Below, piece by piece: positions 35,372 through 48,775 of a stretch of DNA of 64,000 nt. Numbering within the stretch: position 1 is the stretch's first letter; every line of letters begins with the position of its first letter. Below the pieces are notes generated by a model. That model was not told the DNA's origin, searched no databases, and saw only the letters and a list, made by a program, of their open reading frames with translations. The stretch is from Pelomyxa schiedti (Eukaryota; Evosea; Pelobiontida; Pelomyxidae), in assembly GCA_020536535.1 (NCBI GenBank), contig JAHLWZ010000291.1, positions 1,061 through 65,060 of the forward strand, given 5' to 3'. Made by a program: the position numbers and the translations under genes.

Positions 35372-35726
35372 AGATGCTTTTTTTTTTGATTTTCTTCGCG
35401 TAATTTGTCGAAGCACAGAAAAAAAAACAAAAACGTGAGCCGGTAAAAACGCAACTAGACACCCTGGGGTGTTTTTTTAAGTGCATTGAGACTGGTCATG
35501 GCTGACGGAAATGCCTGTTTTTGTAGTCCATAATCGATGTGGTCTTTTGGATTGTTTTGACGTACTTTTCCCTCCTTTCCTCTTTTTTTTTCCCCTTCCT
35601 TAAGATTTTTAGTAGTTTGTTTGCTTTCTTTTTTCCTTTTTTTGCAAAAAAAGGAAAAGTAACACAGACGCTCGACGCTTGGCCCTTTGTCGTTGCATCA
35701 CGTACGTAACCGAGAGCCAGTCGCGT
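35372..35726. other. Intergenic region, no gene seen
   Basis: T/A-rich sequence with several homopolymer runs (35379-35388, 35418-35426, 35584-35594). It holds the 3' end of the UDG gene and the promoter of the next plus gene. No ORF with coding character is visible. Confidence 0.5.
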
Positions 35727-38378
35727 ATGAAAGCAAAATCAACCACCCGAACCATGCGCGTTGAATCTACGCCCGTTGCCGTCGACGCGACCGCCAACCG
35801 CAACACAAACAACTACCCGATGTTGCCGCCGAAGAAACAATATATGTTGCGAAACGCGACCGCGGCGCCCGCACCCACGCCGGTCGTCGTGCTGGTGCCC
35901 CAAAAAGATGTCACAAAAACTCCGGCGCAAATTGTCACTGCGAGCACCAACGAGCCGCCAGCTGAAATCTACGACGCCGCGGACGTGCCGCGTGGTCCCA
36001 CAACTCGTTCTATGGTGTCAAAGCACTCCCGATCCTTGCAACAGAAAAACGAGCGGAAACCTGCACTGAGTACTTCCGATACTGAAGAATCTGACACGTC
36101 AGAACCATTTACGCCACCTTCATCTGTATCGCTGTGAGTGTTCCTATTTGCCTTAGTTCATCCTTACTGTACGAAAGGCGCACCTCCGGCTTGGGACCTG
36201 TCTCTTCTCGAGCCACAAAGTTATCATCACAGTCTCCCAAGAAGGTAGTACCCCTCAAACTATTTCTGTGTCTCAAAAGAGGAAAAACCAATAGGTGTCT
36301 TTCCATGAAACAACCAAACCTCCTGATGATAGACCTACCTTCCGAATGAGTCTTAGGAGCAGTAGTGGTACTCCTTCCACTAACATATCAACCACTAATC
36401 TTTTTAAAGAGCGGACACCCAATAAGCGGGTCCCTATTATTATTGATCTTCCAGCAAGACGTAAATCACCAGCCAAGCAAGTTTCTCCAGGTGCACCCCA
36501 ATCTGCCACTGACAAAGTACTGGCGCCGAAAACAAATGTCAATAACACATTCCACAATAACAACAACACAACCATCAAGCATGCCCCTGCAACAATTTCT
36601 TCACATCAGTACATTAACACTGCCGAGGACGACCTTGGTGAGGAACCTGGTACTCCTCCTTTTTCCTTTGTTGTTGGTCCACGGACAGTTTGGGACATGC
36701 TTGTAGATGTATGCCACGTACTCCATTCAAGATAATATTAACTCTACCTACTCTTTGAGAAATTAATTACAACGAAAAACCCTTTCTAATTTACTAAAGG
36801 ACCAAATTTTACTGTTTGAACCGCAAACTGCTATTTCTGAAAAATGTCAATATAAACACCACCACATCAAATCTCCTGTACCTCCTTCCCCACCTTCAAT
36901 AAAAAAAGCCGTCCCTGCCACCAAGAACAGTAACGCTCTGCCTACAAAACCAAAGATCGCAGCCAAGACAAACAGTACCTCAGCACAACCTAAACCAGTC
37001 TACAAGCACCTTGTACATTCGGTCTCCCGTCAACTCACACCTGAAACCATGTCTTATGCAACAAGTAATCCAACTCCACAAAACCAACCGCTATTGTATT
37101 CGCCTGTGCGTAATCACACTCAGGTGCGGAATATGGCACTCACCCTTTGAACTGACTTTAATGCAGAGTACAGCTGGCTCTAAGAGGAAGCATAAACACG
37201 AGTCCAAGAAGAGTAAAACTGAACATCATAAGAAGCGAAGGACTGATCACGAGACGCACTCCTCTTCAACTGGGGCGCCCCTTCCTGCAGTAGCTCCACA
37301 AATTGGTCTCTCTTCGATTTTACCACCCCTGCAGTCTATTTTTCCAATCGAGTATCCCACAGGTATTAATCATAACTGATTTAATTTGTTATTAACTGTA
37401 CAACAGTGGATACCTCCACGCCACCCCCGTCAACGTCAGCCCCTATACCAAATCAGATTCCTTTAGTTAATCCCACTGCTACCCCACCACTACACCGTCT
37501 CTCACGTTGCTCTATACATGCTTCCATTGCCATGAAAATATGGCAAGCAAGGCAACAACTATTTATGAAGATCATCTCACAGCTCAGTCCAACACTTTCA
37601 GAAAAGTTTCTACCAAACTTTAGTATGGACCCAACATATGCTGCCAGTTTGCGGATGCAACAAATTTTCAATGTATTGCAACTCGATAATGCGTTTTTGC
37701 CTAACTATGCACAGACGACGAAAACCCAGTTTGTCCCATCCTCTCCAGAACTTCGCAATGCTGTACACATACAAGTAGGAATATCAACATTTTCACCTTT
37801 CTAATAACCGTACAGCCTCCTGACGTCGAAATGAATGAAAAGCAAACCATAACGACCACACGGCTTAATTCTAACGACGCGCTTCACCAAGCTCCAAAAC
37901 ACGGGAGACCAACAAATAGACACCATATTCCTTTGCAGCCAAGTGCTTCTCCTTCAACAACCCCTCCTTTATTCAATCCCCAATTGCATGGGCCAGCACT
38001 TCAGGCTATGTCAGCTCCTTTTCCCCGTGACGCTCTGGTCACCTTTTCTGTTCCAAACCATTCTGCAGTAGGAAACTATCTGTTTGATCACCAACCATAC
38101 ATCCCTTCCATTTCCATTCCCCCCTTGCGTGACCTGCAGCCCCTCCCTCAGGTAATTCCTACCCGTAACTCTTTCCCACTTCTTATGTAATCTAGGTACT
38201 CTCAGCCGAACAAGTACCTTCAATCAACCCCACCTTTGGGTCTCTTGGGTGGCCCTCTTTGTGGTCACTGCCCTATGACTCCACCCAGTACAACGAGCGC
38301 CGTACCTACACATTACCTACTGAACAGGCACCACCACCCGAGCCGTTTTTGCGTCTCCAAGCAATGCCAAAGAAGTAA
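35727..38378 (+). CDS. Long disordered basic protein, probably nuclear
   Basis: The start is MKAKSTTRTMRVESTPVAV. The whole product is Ser/Thr/Pro/Asn-rich with basic clusters (KRKHKHESKKSKTEHHKKRR near 37190, a strong nuclear localisation signal). The only patch that looks folded is IHASIAMKIWQARQQLFMKI...LSPTLSEKFLPNFSMDPTYA (37510-37640). Exons join across introns at about 36136-36165, 36250-36340, 36715-36800, 37060-37160 and 37370-37405. It ends ...PFLRLQAMPKK. I recognise no domain. Amino-acid composition suggests a chromatin- or transcription-associated scaffold, but that is only a guess. Confidence 0.55.
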
Positions 38379-38591
38379 CTGCTCTGGCCTTTCCTAAAGT
38401 ACTAACACAGAATACAGCTACGCGTGGTGAAAGCATTTCCACACCAAACAAATGTACACAAAACGCAACAAACATTGTACGCAGTAAATTAAGTTTTGGG
38501 TAAGAAAAGAAATGTCTAGTGACTTTCAACAAGTTAAAATTTTTCTGCACTACAATTCCCCAGGAGGGAGGTATTGTGACTAGAACTTTGT

Positions 38592-40825
38592 TCAGGAGTT
38601 TTGTTCCACAAAGTTGCTTGGGAAGGTCCCTTGGGCTCCATTGATTTCGCCGACCCACCAGCCAGAGGGATCGCTCGAGTCAACAATGGTAATGGTGTCA
38701 CCGGCATTGAAGGGGAGATCACCCTCCTGCTCGCCGGCGTAGTCGTAAATGGCACGGACAAGGGTGCCTGGGGGTGGAGCATCTGTTTTGTGTGTGAGGG
38801 ATTGAGAGAGGAATATGGGCGGGGAACACTGACCTGCTGCCGCAGCTGGTTGCTCCTCGTAGTTTTCGGCCTGAGGTTCGGGTTGGACTTCAGGTTCTAC
38901 TGGAACTTCTTGCTGTGGTTCTGGAGGGACTTCTGGTTGATACTCTGGTTCGGGTGTTGGTTGCACCTCTGGCTCCGGCTCTGGGGCTGGGGCCGGCTCC
39001 GGTTCTGGCTCTGGCTCTGGCTCAGTAACAGGGGTTGGTTCTGGCTCGGGTTCTGGTTCTGGGGGAGGTGGTGCTGCTCTGTGTTCAGGTTCCGCTGGCT
39101 TGGCAGCTGGTTTTGTACTTGGAGGGGGTGCGGGTTTGGGAGTGGTTGTAGTTGCTGCTGGCTTTGGAGCGGCCGGTTTTGGGGCAGGTTTCTTTGTTTG
39201 TGTTAGACTTCTATTGACCTCACAAACGTCGAGAAACATACAGGAGCAGGAGTAGGTTCAGCGGGAGCTGTCGGAGGAGCCCAACGCTTGCCAGTGCGCT
39301 GAATTGTTGGCTCGACTTTTGGGGCAGCTGCTTGAGTAAAAACTGATCTCTTATCTGGACAAGTCAGACAAGTGTGAATGAATTTATACTAACCGCCAAC
39401 ACCAGTTGAGGATGATGTTGATGTTGTTGGTGGGGCTGGTTGGGCTCTTGACGAGTCAATAGCTCTTACCACGGAAGTCAGGGAGAAAAAAGTTGATAAG
39501 GAGGCATACTGTGCCCGAGTTTGAGCACGGGCATCACGAGCTGCTGCTGCCTCAGCATCAGCTTGAACAGCACGTTGGTTGTCACGCTTCATTGTTTCTT
39601 CTCTCTGTCTCTGCTGTGTCTCGAATTCTTTTTCGTAATCGCCCTGGGTGAGTTAAGAGTAGAAACGGTAGCGCTGATCAGACTTGTTTCTTGAAGAAGG
39701 TATCTTCAGCAGCCTTTCTTCTGAGTTGCTCGGCTTTCTCTGCGGCATCTCGTTCTCTTGCAATTTGATCTATGGTCAAGCCTAACCTAGAGTGAGACAT
39801 AACGGAATTAATGGCCTTGACAAACTTCGGGACTCTGCATCTTTTTGCCTCCTGGCTTCACGTTCCTTATATTCCGCTTCTGCCCTAAGCCTTTCAGCCT
39901 GTTCCCCATAGTTAGCCATAAAATTTTGTAAACAGCCTCGTTTACATTGTACTGGTCTTGTCTCCTTTTCTGTTCAAGCTCGAAACCGTGAAGACGATCA
40001 TCTTGCGCTCTACCGTTGTTACCTTAAAGGCCAAACGAGGATATGAAATACTTGAAGAAAGCTTGCTCCTTCTCAATTTTGGCTAATTCGTCACGCTTTC
40101 CAGCGTCTGCGGCTACCTTCCTTCTCTCTTCAATATCAGCATCACGGGCTGCCTGTTTTGCCAAACGGTCATCCTCCCTGGAACAATTAGAAATAACCAT
40201 TTTTATCCAGTTACCTGGCCTTAGCCATTCTTTCGCGGTCCTCTTCCCTTGCCTTCCGTTCTGCTGCAGAGCGTGCCTGAAACTCCTCTACACGTTTGAG
40301 GGCTGCTGCTTGCCTTCTTTCGAATTCCTTTCCATTTTTTGAAATTTGTTGTGTGGTGTGCTAGTATGTACCTCAACACGCACTCGTTCAGCAGCCGTAT
40401 CTTTCTCAATTTGTTGTTTCTTTGCCACATTCTAATGCAAAATCAGCTTGTCAAATTTGGTTTGAGTTTTGTTGAAGTACTGTGGAATTAATTCCTCTCT
40501 CGCGATCAGCAGCAACCTTCCTGTCACGCAAAGCCTATATTTTACATGTCACATTATAGTAGGAAAAGCTTAAACTGGTTCTGGGATGTAAACCTGTGCA
40601 GCACCAGTGGCAGTCGCGGATGTTTTGGTCACTTTTGCGATTGTACCATCACTCTTAATGTTTTCTTGCTTCGACGTGTTCTTGGATACAAGTTAAAACG
40701 AGTGCAACAACGAGGGGAAAAAGAAAAAAAAAACGCAGGGCATCGCATACGACGTAATCGGATTCAGTCTCCCAATCATCGTCGTCAGTGCTTTGAAGTG
40801 CCGCAGCGTTCGCTGTCCTGGACAT
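38592..40825 (-). CDS. Coiled-coil protein with Pro/Glu repeats and C-terminal SH3
   Basis: The start [20 protein letters not shown] is followed by Lys/Arg/Glu/Ala-rich helical exons (40720-39500; for example RRKAAED and [20 protein letters not shown]) that should form a long coiled coil. Then a Pro/Glu-rich region of EPEPEP and EVQPEPQ repeats spans 39210-38850. The last exon is a clear SH3 domain: [20 protein letters not shown] (ALYDY motif) through [20 protein letters not shown]. It ends ...QNS. The order coiled coil - Pro-rich - SH3 resembles actin adaptors of the Abp1/drebrin-like or cortactin type, but I see no ADF-H or cortactin repeat. Probably a cortical cytoskeleton adaptor. Confidence 0.7.
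38860..39210 (-). repeat. Glu-Pro coding repeat region
   Basis: Imperfect tandem GAACCN/GAGCCN-type repeats encode alternating Glu-Pro in the SH3 gene. The plus strand shows repeated ggttctggctctggctc units at about 39000-39060. Confidence 0.75.
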
Positions 40826-41010
40826 CTTTAAGATCTTGCTGTTGTTACGGTCGCTTCGACTTCGGCAAGGTTTTTTGGTTTTTGTTTGTTTCTCTGTCTT
40901 TTTGTTGAATTTTTTCGTGCCCTGAGCGACGTTTTAGGGGTTTGAGGGGCTATTTTTGGCCGCATATTTTATTGCAAATTGGGTGTGTTTCGGGCTGCAA
41001 CAACAGAGCC

Positions 41011-43641
41011 TCAGGGCTTCCACACAGGCTCAAATATGTGCACGTTCCTTGCGTGAGTAACTGCCAGAGTCAGAGTATCCGGCCCCTGGGATTCCATGCT
41101 GCCGGATTCATATCCCACTAATCCGCGGCTCACAGTGGCGCCAGTGTCAGTGCAGTACAGGCTTAGCTCATGTGTGTCCCCGCCGGTTACAATGGCGCGC
41201 CCGCGGTGCACGAACCGCGCACTGCGGATAGTATTCGGTATGGAATGCGTGTGCCCGGTGTCTATTTTGTGGTTTGGTTGTATGGGAGGAGAGGGGAAAA
41301 AGTCAGTAATAGGCCGGGGTATGCGCTTGGGTTTACATTCAAATACTGGCTTGTCGAGTCTTCTAGAGTCATGCAGTAGAATAATCTTATCGAGAGCAAC
41401 GGAAAGAAATCTATACTCGGAAGCGGGTTCCCATTCAACGTAGTTAACTATTGCCTTTCTTAGAAACGTTCCACACACCTAAAAATACAGTGAGCCTTGG
41501 GTAGGACAAAGATGGTCAGAATATAAGTATTACTTACTGTTGAATTGCGTGGGTCAAACAGGCATATTTTTGCATCGTTTCCCCCAGATAAAATCATTCC
41601 AGACATCGAATTGAGATGAGCGCACTTCACAACAGATGTGTGTACATTGTCATATTTGTTGACAACTTCAAGATTGGCGGATCTGAAAACTGTGTGAGAA
41701 CAATGACGCTAATTGAGAAATAATATACCCAATTCGCAACACAACCACATGGGCTGACTTGGTGCCAGCAACTCCTGTTCCACCATATTCATGAAAGGAA
41801 AATATCCCCGAGCCAATAGAAACTTTGGACCTCATGACTAGGGAACCACTCTTTGCGCTCGATTTGTGCACATCCCACAGCATAACAGCTCCATCATTTC
41901 CAGAACTCAGAAGAACGTCCGGATGGGAATTGTCACTTAACCACTGCACATCAGAAATCCACCCTCTGTGGGCCTGGAATGAGACAAGAGGATTCATATC
42001 ACTTTCAGATTCATTAGGGCAGTTCTGGCTTCGTGAAACAGGGGCACATGGCCATATGGCAACACGTCCACCATGTCCACCTGCGGCCAAAACATCACCA
42101 GCATGTGAGTAACTCATTGAATAAATGCGAGTTAGCTTTGGGTCTACAAAGTGTGTTCCAGGACTCACAAGCTTAAATCCAATAAGGTGTGCATTCGATG
42201 GGATAGCACCTCTAGTGGCATTTGTATCGCTAATTGTATTTTCACATCTATACTTCAATATCAACGAGTCTGACTCCGTTTCTATCCCCATTGTCTCCCT
42301 CTTTTGTGGAGGTAAGTTGTTGTCCTTGGTAGCTGCGGCTTGGTCTGTAGGTAATATCTTGCCAGTGCTTCTTGTTCTGTAACGGTGAGTGATTTCTACG
42401 ACTCTTTTTTCTCTTTTTGGTTTTGGTTTTCGGTCCTTAGTCTGTGCTTTTGGAGTCATGGCGGACATTGCAGCAGAAATACCCAATTGTGCAAGTGCCT
42501 CTTGATTTTCCTTTTTCCTCTGCAGCCTTTGCTTCTCATACTCACACAACTCCTGCTCATTTGATTCAGGATTTTTTGAGTCCTCATCAGACTCGGACCC
42601 GTCAGAGTCGTCATCTGATCCAGAACTTTCCGAGTCAGACCCACAGGAACTTGATTCGGCACTGTCGCTTTCTTCTTCAGGAATCCGTGTATCTTTGACA
42701 TTTGCACGATGGCTGGGCGTCGCCGGATGCCGTCCCCCACGCACAGGCGGTTTCTTCCAAGAAGGTTGTTTCCTTTTATGTGGAACGTGTGCTGTTACCA
42801 CCCCAACACCACTTCTCGCAGCTCCAGGCATGATTTTGCCATTCCCATTCCCGTTGCCACTGTGATTGATATCGTGACTGTGATTGTTATTTTGATTGCC
42901 ACTGCCACTGCCGTTGTCATCGTCGTCGTAATCATCATCGGTGCCTTTTCCTTTTCCTTTTCCTTTCCCTTTGCCTCTGCCTCTGCCTTTGAATCCGCCA
43001 TTTGCGACGCCGCCCACAACGACGCCCTCGCCTCCCCCGTCGTCGTGCCAAGCTTCCGTGCCAGTGCCCTTGGCCTTGGCAGCACTGACGTCGCAGGCAG
43101 CACCGACCCTGGGCCTCTTTGGGCGCCCCTGCGCCACAGTCGCGTCTCGCTCCCCGTCGCCCTCCCCCGCGTCCGCCGCCGCCCCCTTGGGTGCCCGCGA
43201 TGCCTTGCTGCTGCAGTTGCCGTTGCCGCTGCTCCTGCTGTTGCCTTTGCTGCTAGTCGCGGCGGCATTGCACTTGCTGCCTCCTTCCCCCGCTGCCGCC
43301 GCGCCCTCGCTTTTGCTCGTTGCTTGCGCCTCGCTCGCAGCCGTCGTACTACTAGTAGCGGTCGTTGTGGTGCACGAGGAGCAAGACCGCTCGCGTGCCT
43401 GCTCGCTCTTGTTTCCCGAGTCCGAGGATGAGGAGGAGGCTGCGCCGCCGCCGCCACCACCAGCAGCAGCACGACTGCAGTCGCGGGCTCCATCTCCGTC
43501 GCCACTGTCGTCGGCACTGGGTGCAGCACACGGGGTGTTGGACGCCGCCTCTCCGTCACCAAACGAGGACGAGGTACCGGTACCCGGCGATGCTCGGCGC
43601 CCCGACTTGGGACCGAAGAATGAGAAGAGGTCCCGCTGCAT
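41011..43641 (-). CDS. WD40 protein of DDB2/WDR76 type with N-terminal PIP box
   Basis: Residues 2-9 read QRDLFSFF, a perfect PCNA-interacting (PIP) box, followed by basic residues (GPKSGRR). A 300-residue GC-rich, Ser/Gly/Ala-rich acidic and basic linker follows. Then comes YEKQRLQRKKENQEALAQLGI, the conserved element before the propeller in CMR1/WDR76-like proteins. WD40 blades include RIYSMSYSHAGDVLAAGGHG, DVQWLSDNSHPDVLLSSGND...VMLWD, MSGMILSGGNDAKICLFDPR and VTHARNVHIFEPVW. It ends ...EPVWKP at 41011. The family acts in UV-damage recognition or DNA-damage surveillance on chromatin. A PIP box predicts recruitment to PCNA and possibly CRL4-Cdt2 control. Confidence 0.8.
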
Positions 43642-43762
43642 CGTGGTTGCCGGCGTCAGGTATCGATCAAAGATTTTTTTGTGATGTGTACTGACTAATT
43701 ATTGAGATTGGATGCATCTTTTTTTTTTTTATGAACAAATGTGGTTCTGAGTACTCCATGTG

Positions 43763-46700
43763 TTAGAAGCTGTGGTTTGTTAGTTGGCCGGGTTTCTGGT
43801 TTGTTTTTCGTACGTACTCATCAAAATTCTGGGATAGAGCCCCCATTAACTCTGATGTATCAGGTGATTGTGGTTGTACTTCCGGTTCTTGGAGAGTTGG
43901 CTGCAATGGATTTAATTTGAATTTTGACCAAGGTGAAAGAAACCTTATGTGGCTCCTCTTCCTCAGTTGCGTCCGCGGGTTTATCTTCTTCTTCTTCTCC
44001 ATTTGCACTAGGGTTGATGACCTCAGGCTTTTCCGAGATGCTGATTTCCGCTTTATGTTGTTCTTCAGCGTTGTCCATTCTTTGGTTGTTGTTGGTTGGG
44101 TAGAGAAGGTTTAGAAGGGATTCATGGGATAGCTGTAAGATTACCTTGTGTCATCATTGCCATCGTCATCATCCGCTGATGGCTCTGAAAGCCAGGAGGC
44201 CTTTTTCTTTGGAGGGTCTGATGGCGCTTGAATAGGCTGTTGCTGCACTGCAACAGGTAGTTTCGTGTCATTGTTGTTGCTTGGATTGGTGGTTTTTTGA
44301 GTGCTGGTATTCGTTTGGTTATTGATGTTTAGTGGGGGTGCCGGAGTGGAATTTTGTGCAGTGGCTTGGGAAATGGCTTGATTTTGGGTGTTTGATGCAT
44401 TCCTGAGTGAAACAGAGGGTGCCGAGAAGTTGGACTTGGGTACGATGTGTGTCAAACTGCCCTCTGGGAATGTTCCAGAAGACTCGGAACTTGAATCTTC
44501 TTCTTGAGTAAAGTCAACACTCCTTGTGGGAGGCATAGGCTTAATGGGTGTAATGTTCTCATTGTTCCGTGTGGACTGCAAAAACGGAGTGGACTTGTTA
44601 AACGGCGCGTTCCTTGAGTAATTGGTACTCGGGATTGGAGAGGCGTGTTTCTTGGTTGTTACTGTGCTCATTGGCTGCATTTCTCAAAAATGATAATGAA
44701 CATAAGAAACAGTGAAAACTTCCCAAGCACAACATACTTGTCTTGATTGAGATTTCTATATACAATGTCAAATGAGATTTAAAAAGTTGTAACAGCTACC
44801 ATTTTGTCCATAAAACTATAATCACTGGCCGTCATCTCCGGTTGCAGGATTAACTTTGGATATAAACTGGAAACACCAAGTACGGAAGCGTTCATAGGTG
44901 AGGAAGGAGCTCCAGTGGTACCCTCAATACCAATGTTGGGATATTTGGGTGACACAGGATAACTTGGAACAGAAGGAAAAGGTGTGACATGAGATTGCCT
45001 AAGTGCCAACCTCAATTCGTCGTTTTCTTGCTGCAGGTACACGACTTGATTTTTCTTAATTCAAGGTGAGTTTTCCGGATACAAAAAAAAGGTACAACAA
45101 AATGGGCTGCTTGTTGTTGGGTAGAATCCAAAAGAATCTCCAACTCTTGAACCTTTTCAGTGTGTTGAAAAAGTGCGTTACTAAGTCCGAAACCTTTATT
45201 GCACACTGATCAGCATGCTGTTTCATGGCATATGCATTTTCTTCTCGGAGTTCTTGCAACTCCTTCACGGAGATAAATTGACTACTGTGTGGAATGAAAA
45301 AACCTGTTCTTGAAGTTCTTCTAACACTTGTTTTTGGGTTGTCATGATTTGTATCTGTTTGTGGTGTTCAGCTAGCATCCTAAATAGCATTGGGTCCACT
45401 TAAGTCTTCACAATGAAGAGCAAACATTTCAAGAGAGCTGATTTTTTCTCGCATACTAGTTTCATTGCCTTGTTCTGTGGGTAATGGCTCTCCTTTTTCT
45501 GTTAGGTGAGCCTGAGTCTCCTCAACCTGGTGAATTAAGAAATTTTTAGTTCAGTGCACCAAACCTGCTTGTGTAATTTTTTTGTGAGTTGCTCTATTGT
45601 CCTCTGAGCCGCTGCAAGTCGTTGCTTGTATTCTATCAATTCATCTGCTACAGGAGCCCCCGATTGTAAATGTTTATCAGTTGGAAGAGATGTGGCTGTC
45701 ATTAGCCTCAAAGTTTCTCCTAAAAACCACGTTGTGGAAACCATAGAGATTGAATATGCAAACTTTCTAGACGAGCACGATCTCGGGCAAACGTCTCTCT
45801 TTCATCTTGAAATTTCTTTTCAAAATTTTCGCGATGCCTGAGATTGTTAATGTAGAGAATTTCAACAAGGTTACAACTGTTGAAATTCTTCAGACATGGC
45901 TTTCCTCGAAGTATCCAATTTTTTCTCCATCTCTCGTGCTTTAGTCTCAAGTGCCAGCTCTTTATCATGCAAGGAGGACTGATTGAAATAAGTTGAACAG
46001 AACCGTAAAAAAAAAAACCTCCTGGGATCGCAATTTCCTAAGTAATGCTTCTTGTTCGCGCTGAGAACAGTGAGGGAAAGGGATTTTAGAGTTCATGTAC
46101 CCTCATTTCAGAGTCTTGACGCCTGAGTGACTCTATTTCACTAAGCAGCTGCTGTCTTTGCTCGTAATACGTTCGTTCTAATTCCTTATGGTGATTAAAT
46201 AAATAGTAGGCAAAAATATTCTTTTTCCAACCTGTTCCCGCTTCTTCATTGCATTAACTCTTTGAGAATCAGCATCAGTTACTTTTGCAACACGCTCAAG
46301 ATATTGAGAATCAAGTGTTGCTTGCAATTCGTTTAGTTTGGCACTCCATTTGGCTTCTTCCTCAGCCCGTATATTAGCCGATTCTATGCGTTTAAATTCT
46401 CGTATCTGGTAAATTTAGAAAAAGACAAAGTGCATTGTAATTACCTGTGCCGCAAGATCTGATGCTGCTCGATCGTTACATTGTTTTTGAAACTCTGCCA
46501 TACGTTGTTCAAGTGTTTGTATTAAATTGGTGGGATTATCAGATCTGTGGAGTTCTTCATCAATTTGCCGTAGTTTTTCATCTTTTTTTTGAATCAGATA
46601 TTATGTGCGTGTATGATCCACTACAACCAATAGTAGATTGCTCAGTTTGAGTCGTTTTTTCAACACATGACGAGGTCTGACACAGAGAGAGCAAGAGCTT

Positions 46701-48693
46701 GTGTAAAACACTTTCAGTACTGCTATTAACAGAAGATCCATGTAGTCCTGTTTCTTGCATTGGATCATTTGTGGTACAAGTGTATAGTTGAGGTGTTGGA
46801 TAGCCACTAAAAGTTGAGGTGACACGGCTATGAAGGGAGGAATTGCTGGGCACATGAAATATTGCAAGGGCATCAGTTATTGCATTCAGTGTTGTCTGCT
46901 TGTCATCTGAAGAGGTTGAATCAAAATTCTCTATGCCATTAGTTCCAACCTCGGACATGAAAACAGAAAGTGTGTAGTTATAATCGTGCCCCTTCAAATG
47001 GGAGGCAATAAGTCCATTAATGACTTTTTGTTGCAAAGTTAATCCCTGCGAAATAAATAAGTCACTTGAGAGTATTTATTTCTTTTGATGGTACTTTGGG
47101 CTTATTGGATGACTGTAAATTGTTATTGAACATTCCAATAAGTTGCAGTCGTAAGTGGGCTCTCAGATTTCCTTCAATCCCACTTTGCTTGAATTGAGAA
47201 AACATGAGTTGCTTCAGTTGTTCTTCTGTTACACTCTCCCTGACTGGTCCTTTGGGATTGCCTGCAGATTTCGGAGCTACAGGTTTGGGACCATTTGTAT
47301 CAGCAGGCCTCAGTTGATAGTTTGGCAGATGGGAATTGACAAAACCATCACTTGTAGGGGCCTTCATTGCATCTTTCCTGCTACTTGGATTTGTTCTGTG
47401 AACAGAACCAGACAATAAATTTGAGGGGATCGATTGTTGTGGTCTTTGCTCTGATGATAGAGACGACGGCTGGTACTGTGCTCTGAAACTGAGGGTTTGT
47501 GGTTGAATTGCAGAACCCGGAGTATTGGATTGCGGAAGGGGTTTGTGAGCATCTCCTTGGTTCTGGATTGTGGTACGCCTTGGTTGAGGTGCTGGATCAG
47601 GGTTAGATTGTTGCCGCAAGGACTGTGACAGTACTTGAGGCTGAGCTGGAATTGGTTGGGATGTGGCTGGGAGAGAATTGTTTGCAAGAGCCTTGAGAGG
47701 CTGCTGATTTTGATTATTGGCCTGCAGTTGTGGTGTTGATTTTGGTGTGGATTTCCTCTGTTGTTCAGTGCCTTTTGTTGGCCCCATTGGCAAAGAGGAG
47801 TTGGGATTTGCAACGCTTCTGGAAGCTTCGTTGTTGGGTGGGTTATTTACACTGCGCGACACGCTTCCAGAGTGGGAGTACTCGTAGGAATCTCCCTGGG
47901 ATTTCGCCGGCGGCCGGGGGCTTCCGCTGCCCCTGTGGCTCACCTCCGTTTCTTCGTTGCATATGCACACGCCGCTCCCACTGGCGTCCATCAGCCCGCT
48001 GGCCGAATTCATCGAGTTGCACCAATTGCCCGAATTCACACTGCCGCCAGTGCCGCCGCCGCCGTCAACGCCCCTGCAGTTGCAATTCGAAGCGTCGTCG
48101 TTGCCGTCATCATCATTCTCATACCCGCCATCGGAGATAGGATCGCCGCCGTCCACGTCGACGGCCACGGCCAAGCTGCTCGCTGGCTCCGCGGTCTGTT
48201 GTCCCACAATCCCGCCGCGGGCTGCTGCGTTCCCCCCGCCTAAGAGGCTGCTGCTGCCGCAGCTGCTACTCCCGGCGCTGCTTTTGCTTCCCAGTCCGCC
48301 GGCGTTTCCGCCTGTTTTCCTTGTGAACGTCGCCGTCGCCGACGGAGTTTGTTGCCTCGAAGCCGCGGGCGCCTTGCCCGATGATGGGACGGGCGTGGCC
48401 CCGCTGCCATAAGACGCGACGAAGGAGTTGGAGCCGGAATTCGATTGTGGGGCGGGTCCTCCCCCGTCGCCCCTTCCGCCGCCGAGATTGAGATTCACGC
48501 TGTGCGTTGGGCTCGGAGCCGGCGTGCCCACGCGATTCTTGGCCTGCGCCCCGACAACGGCGGCGGAGGCGCGAGGAGGCGCCGGCCGCGCGGCCCCGCG
48601 ATCGTCGTCGCCGTACGACAAGATGTCGTCGCCGCCTCCGCTCCAACAACAGCCGGACGAGCCCAGCGTTTCTCCTTCGGATAGCCCCGACAT
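43763..48693 (-). CDS. OFD1: OFD1-like LisH and coiled-coil basal-body protein
   Basis: The first exon (48693-47062) is GC-rich and largely disordered. It ends in EEQLKQLMFSQFKQSGI..LRAHLRLQLIGMF, matching the conserved helix before the LisH in OFD1. An in-frame intron leads to the LisH motif QQKVINGLIASHLKGHDYNYTLSVFMSEVG (about 47035-46940). Many small exons of coiled coil follow (46400-45000). The tail is Ser/Asn/Pro-rich (44690-44140, starting SQSRQPMSTVTT) and acidic (EEQHKAEISISEKPEV), ending ...PGQLTNHSF. Frames were checked at introns 47060-47041, 44797-44755, 44740-44686, 44146-44083 and 43950-43903. OFD1 sits at distal centrioles and is needed for ciliogenesis, so a basal body is implied. 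Confidence is moderate because LisH plus coiled coil also occurs in FOPNL-type proteins. Confidence 0.68.
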
Positions 48694-48775
48694 TTTGTTT
48701 TGAGTTTGGAAATTTCGTGGAACCGACAAGCAAGGGTTTTTTTTTAATTAATTTTTTAAAACAGACAACGAGGTG

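Noticed and set aside
42709-43684. Plus-strand ORFs opposite the first exon of the WD40 gene
   Set aside because: GC-rich antisense shadows; the minus frame carries the PIP box and runs on into WD40 blades.
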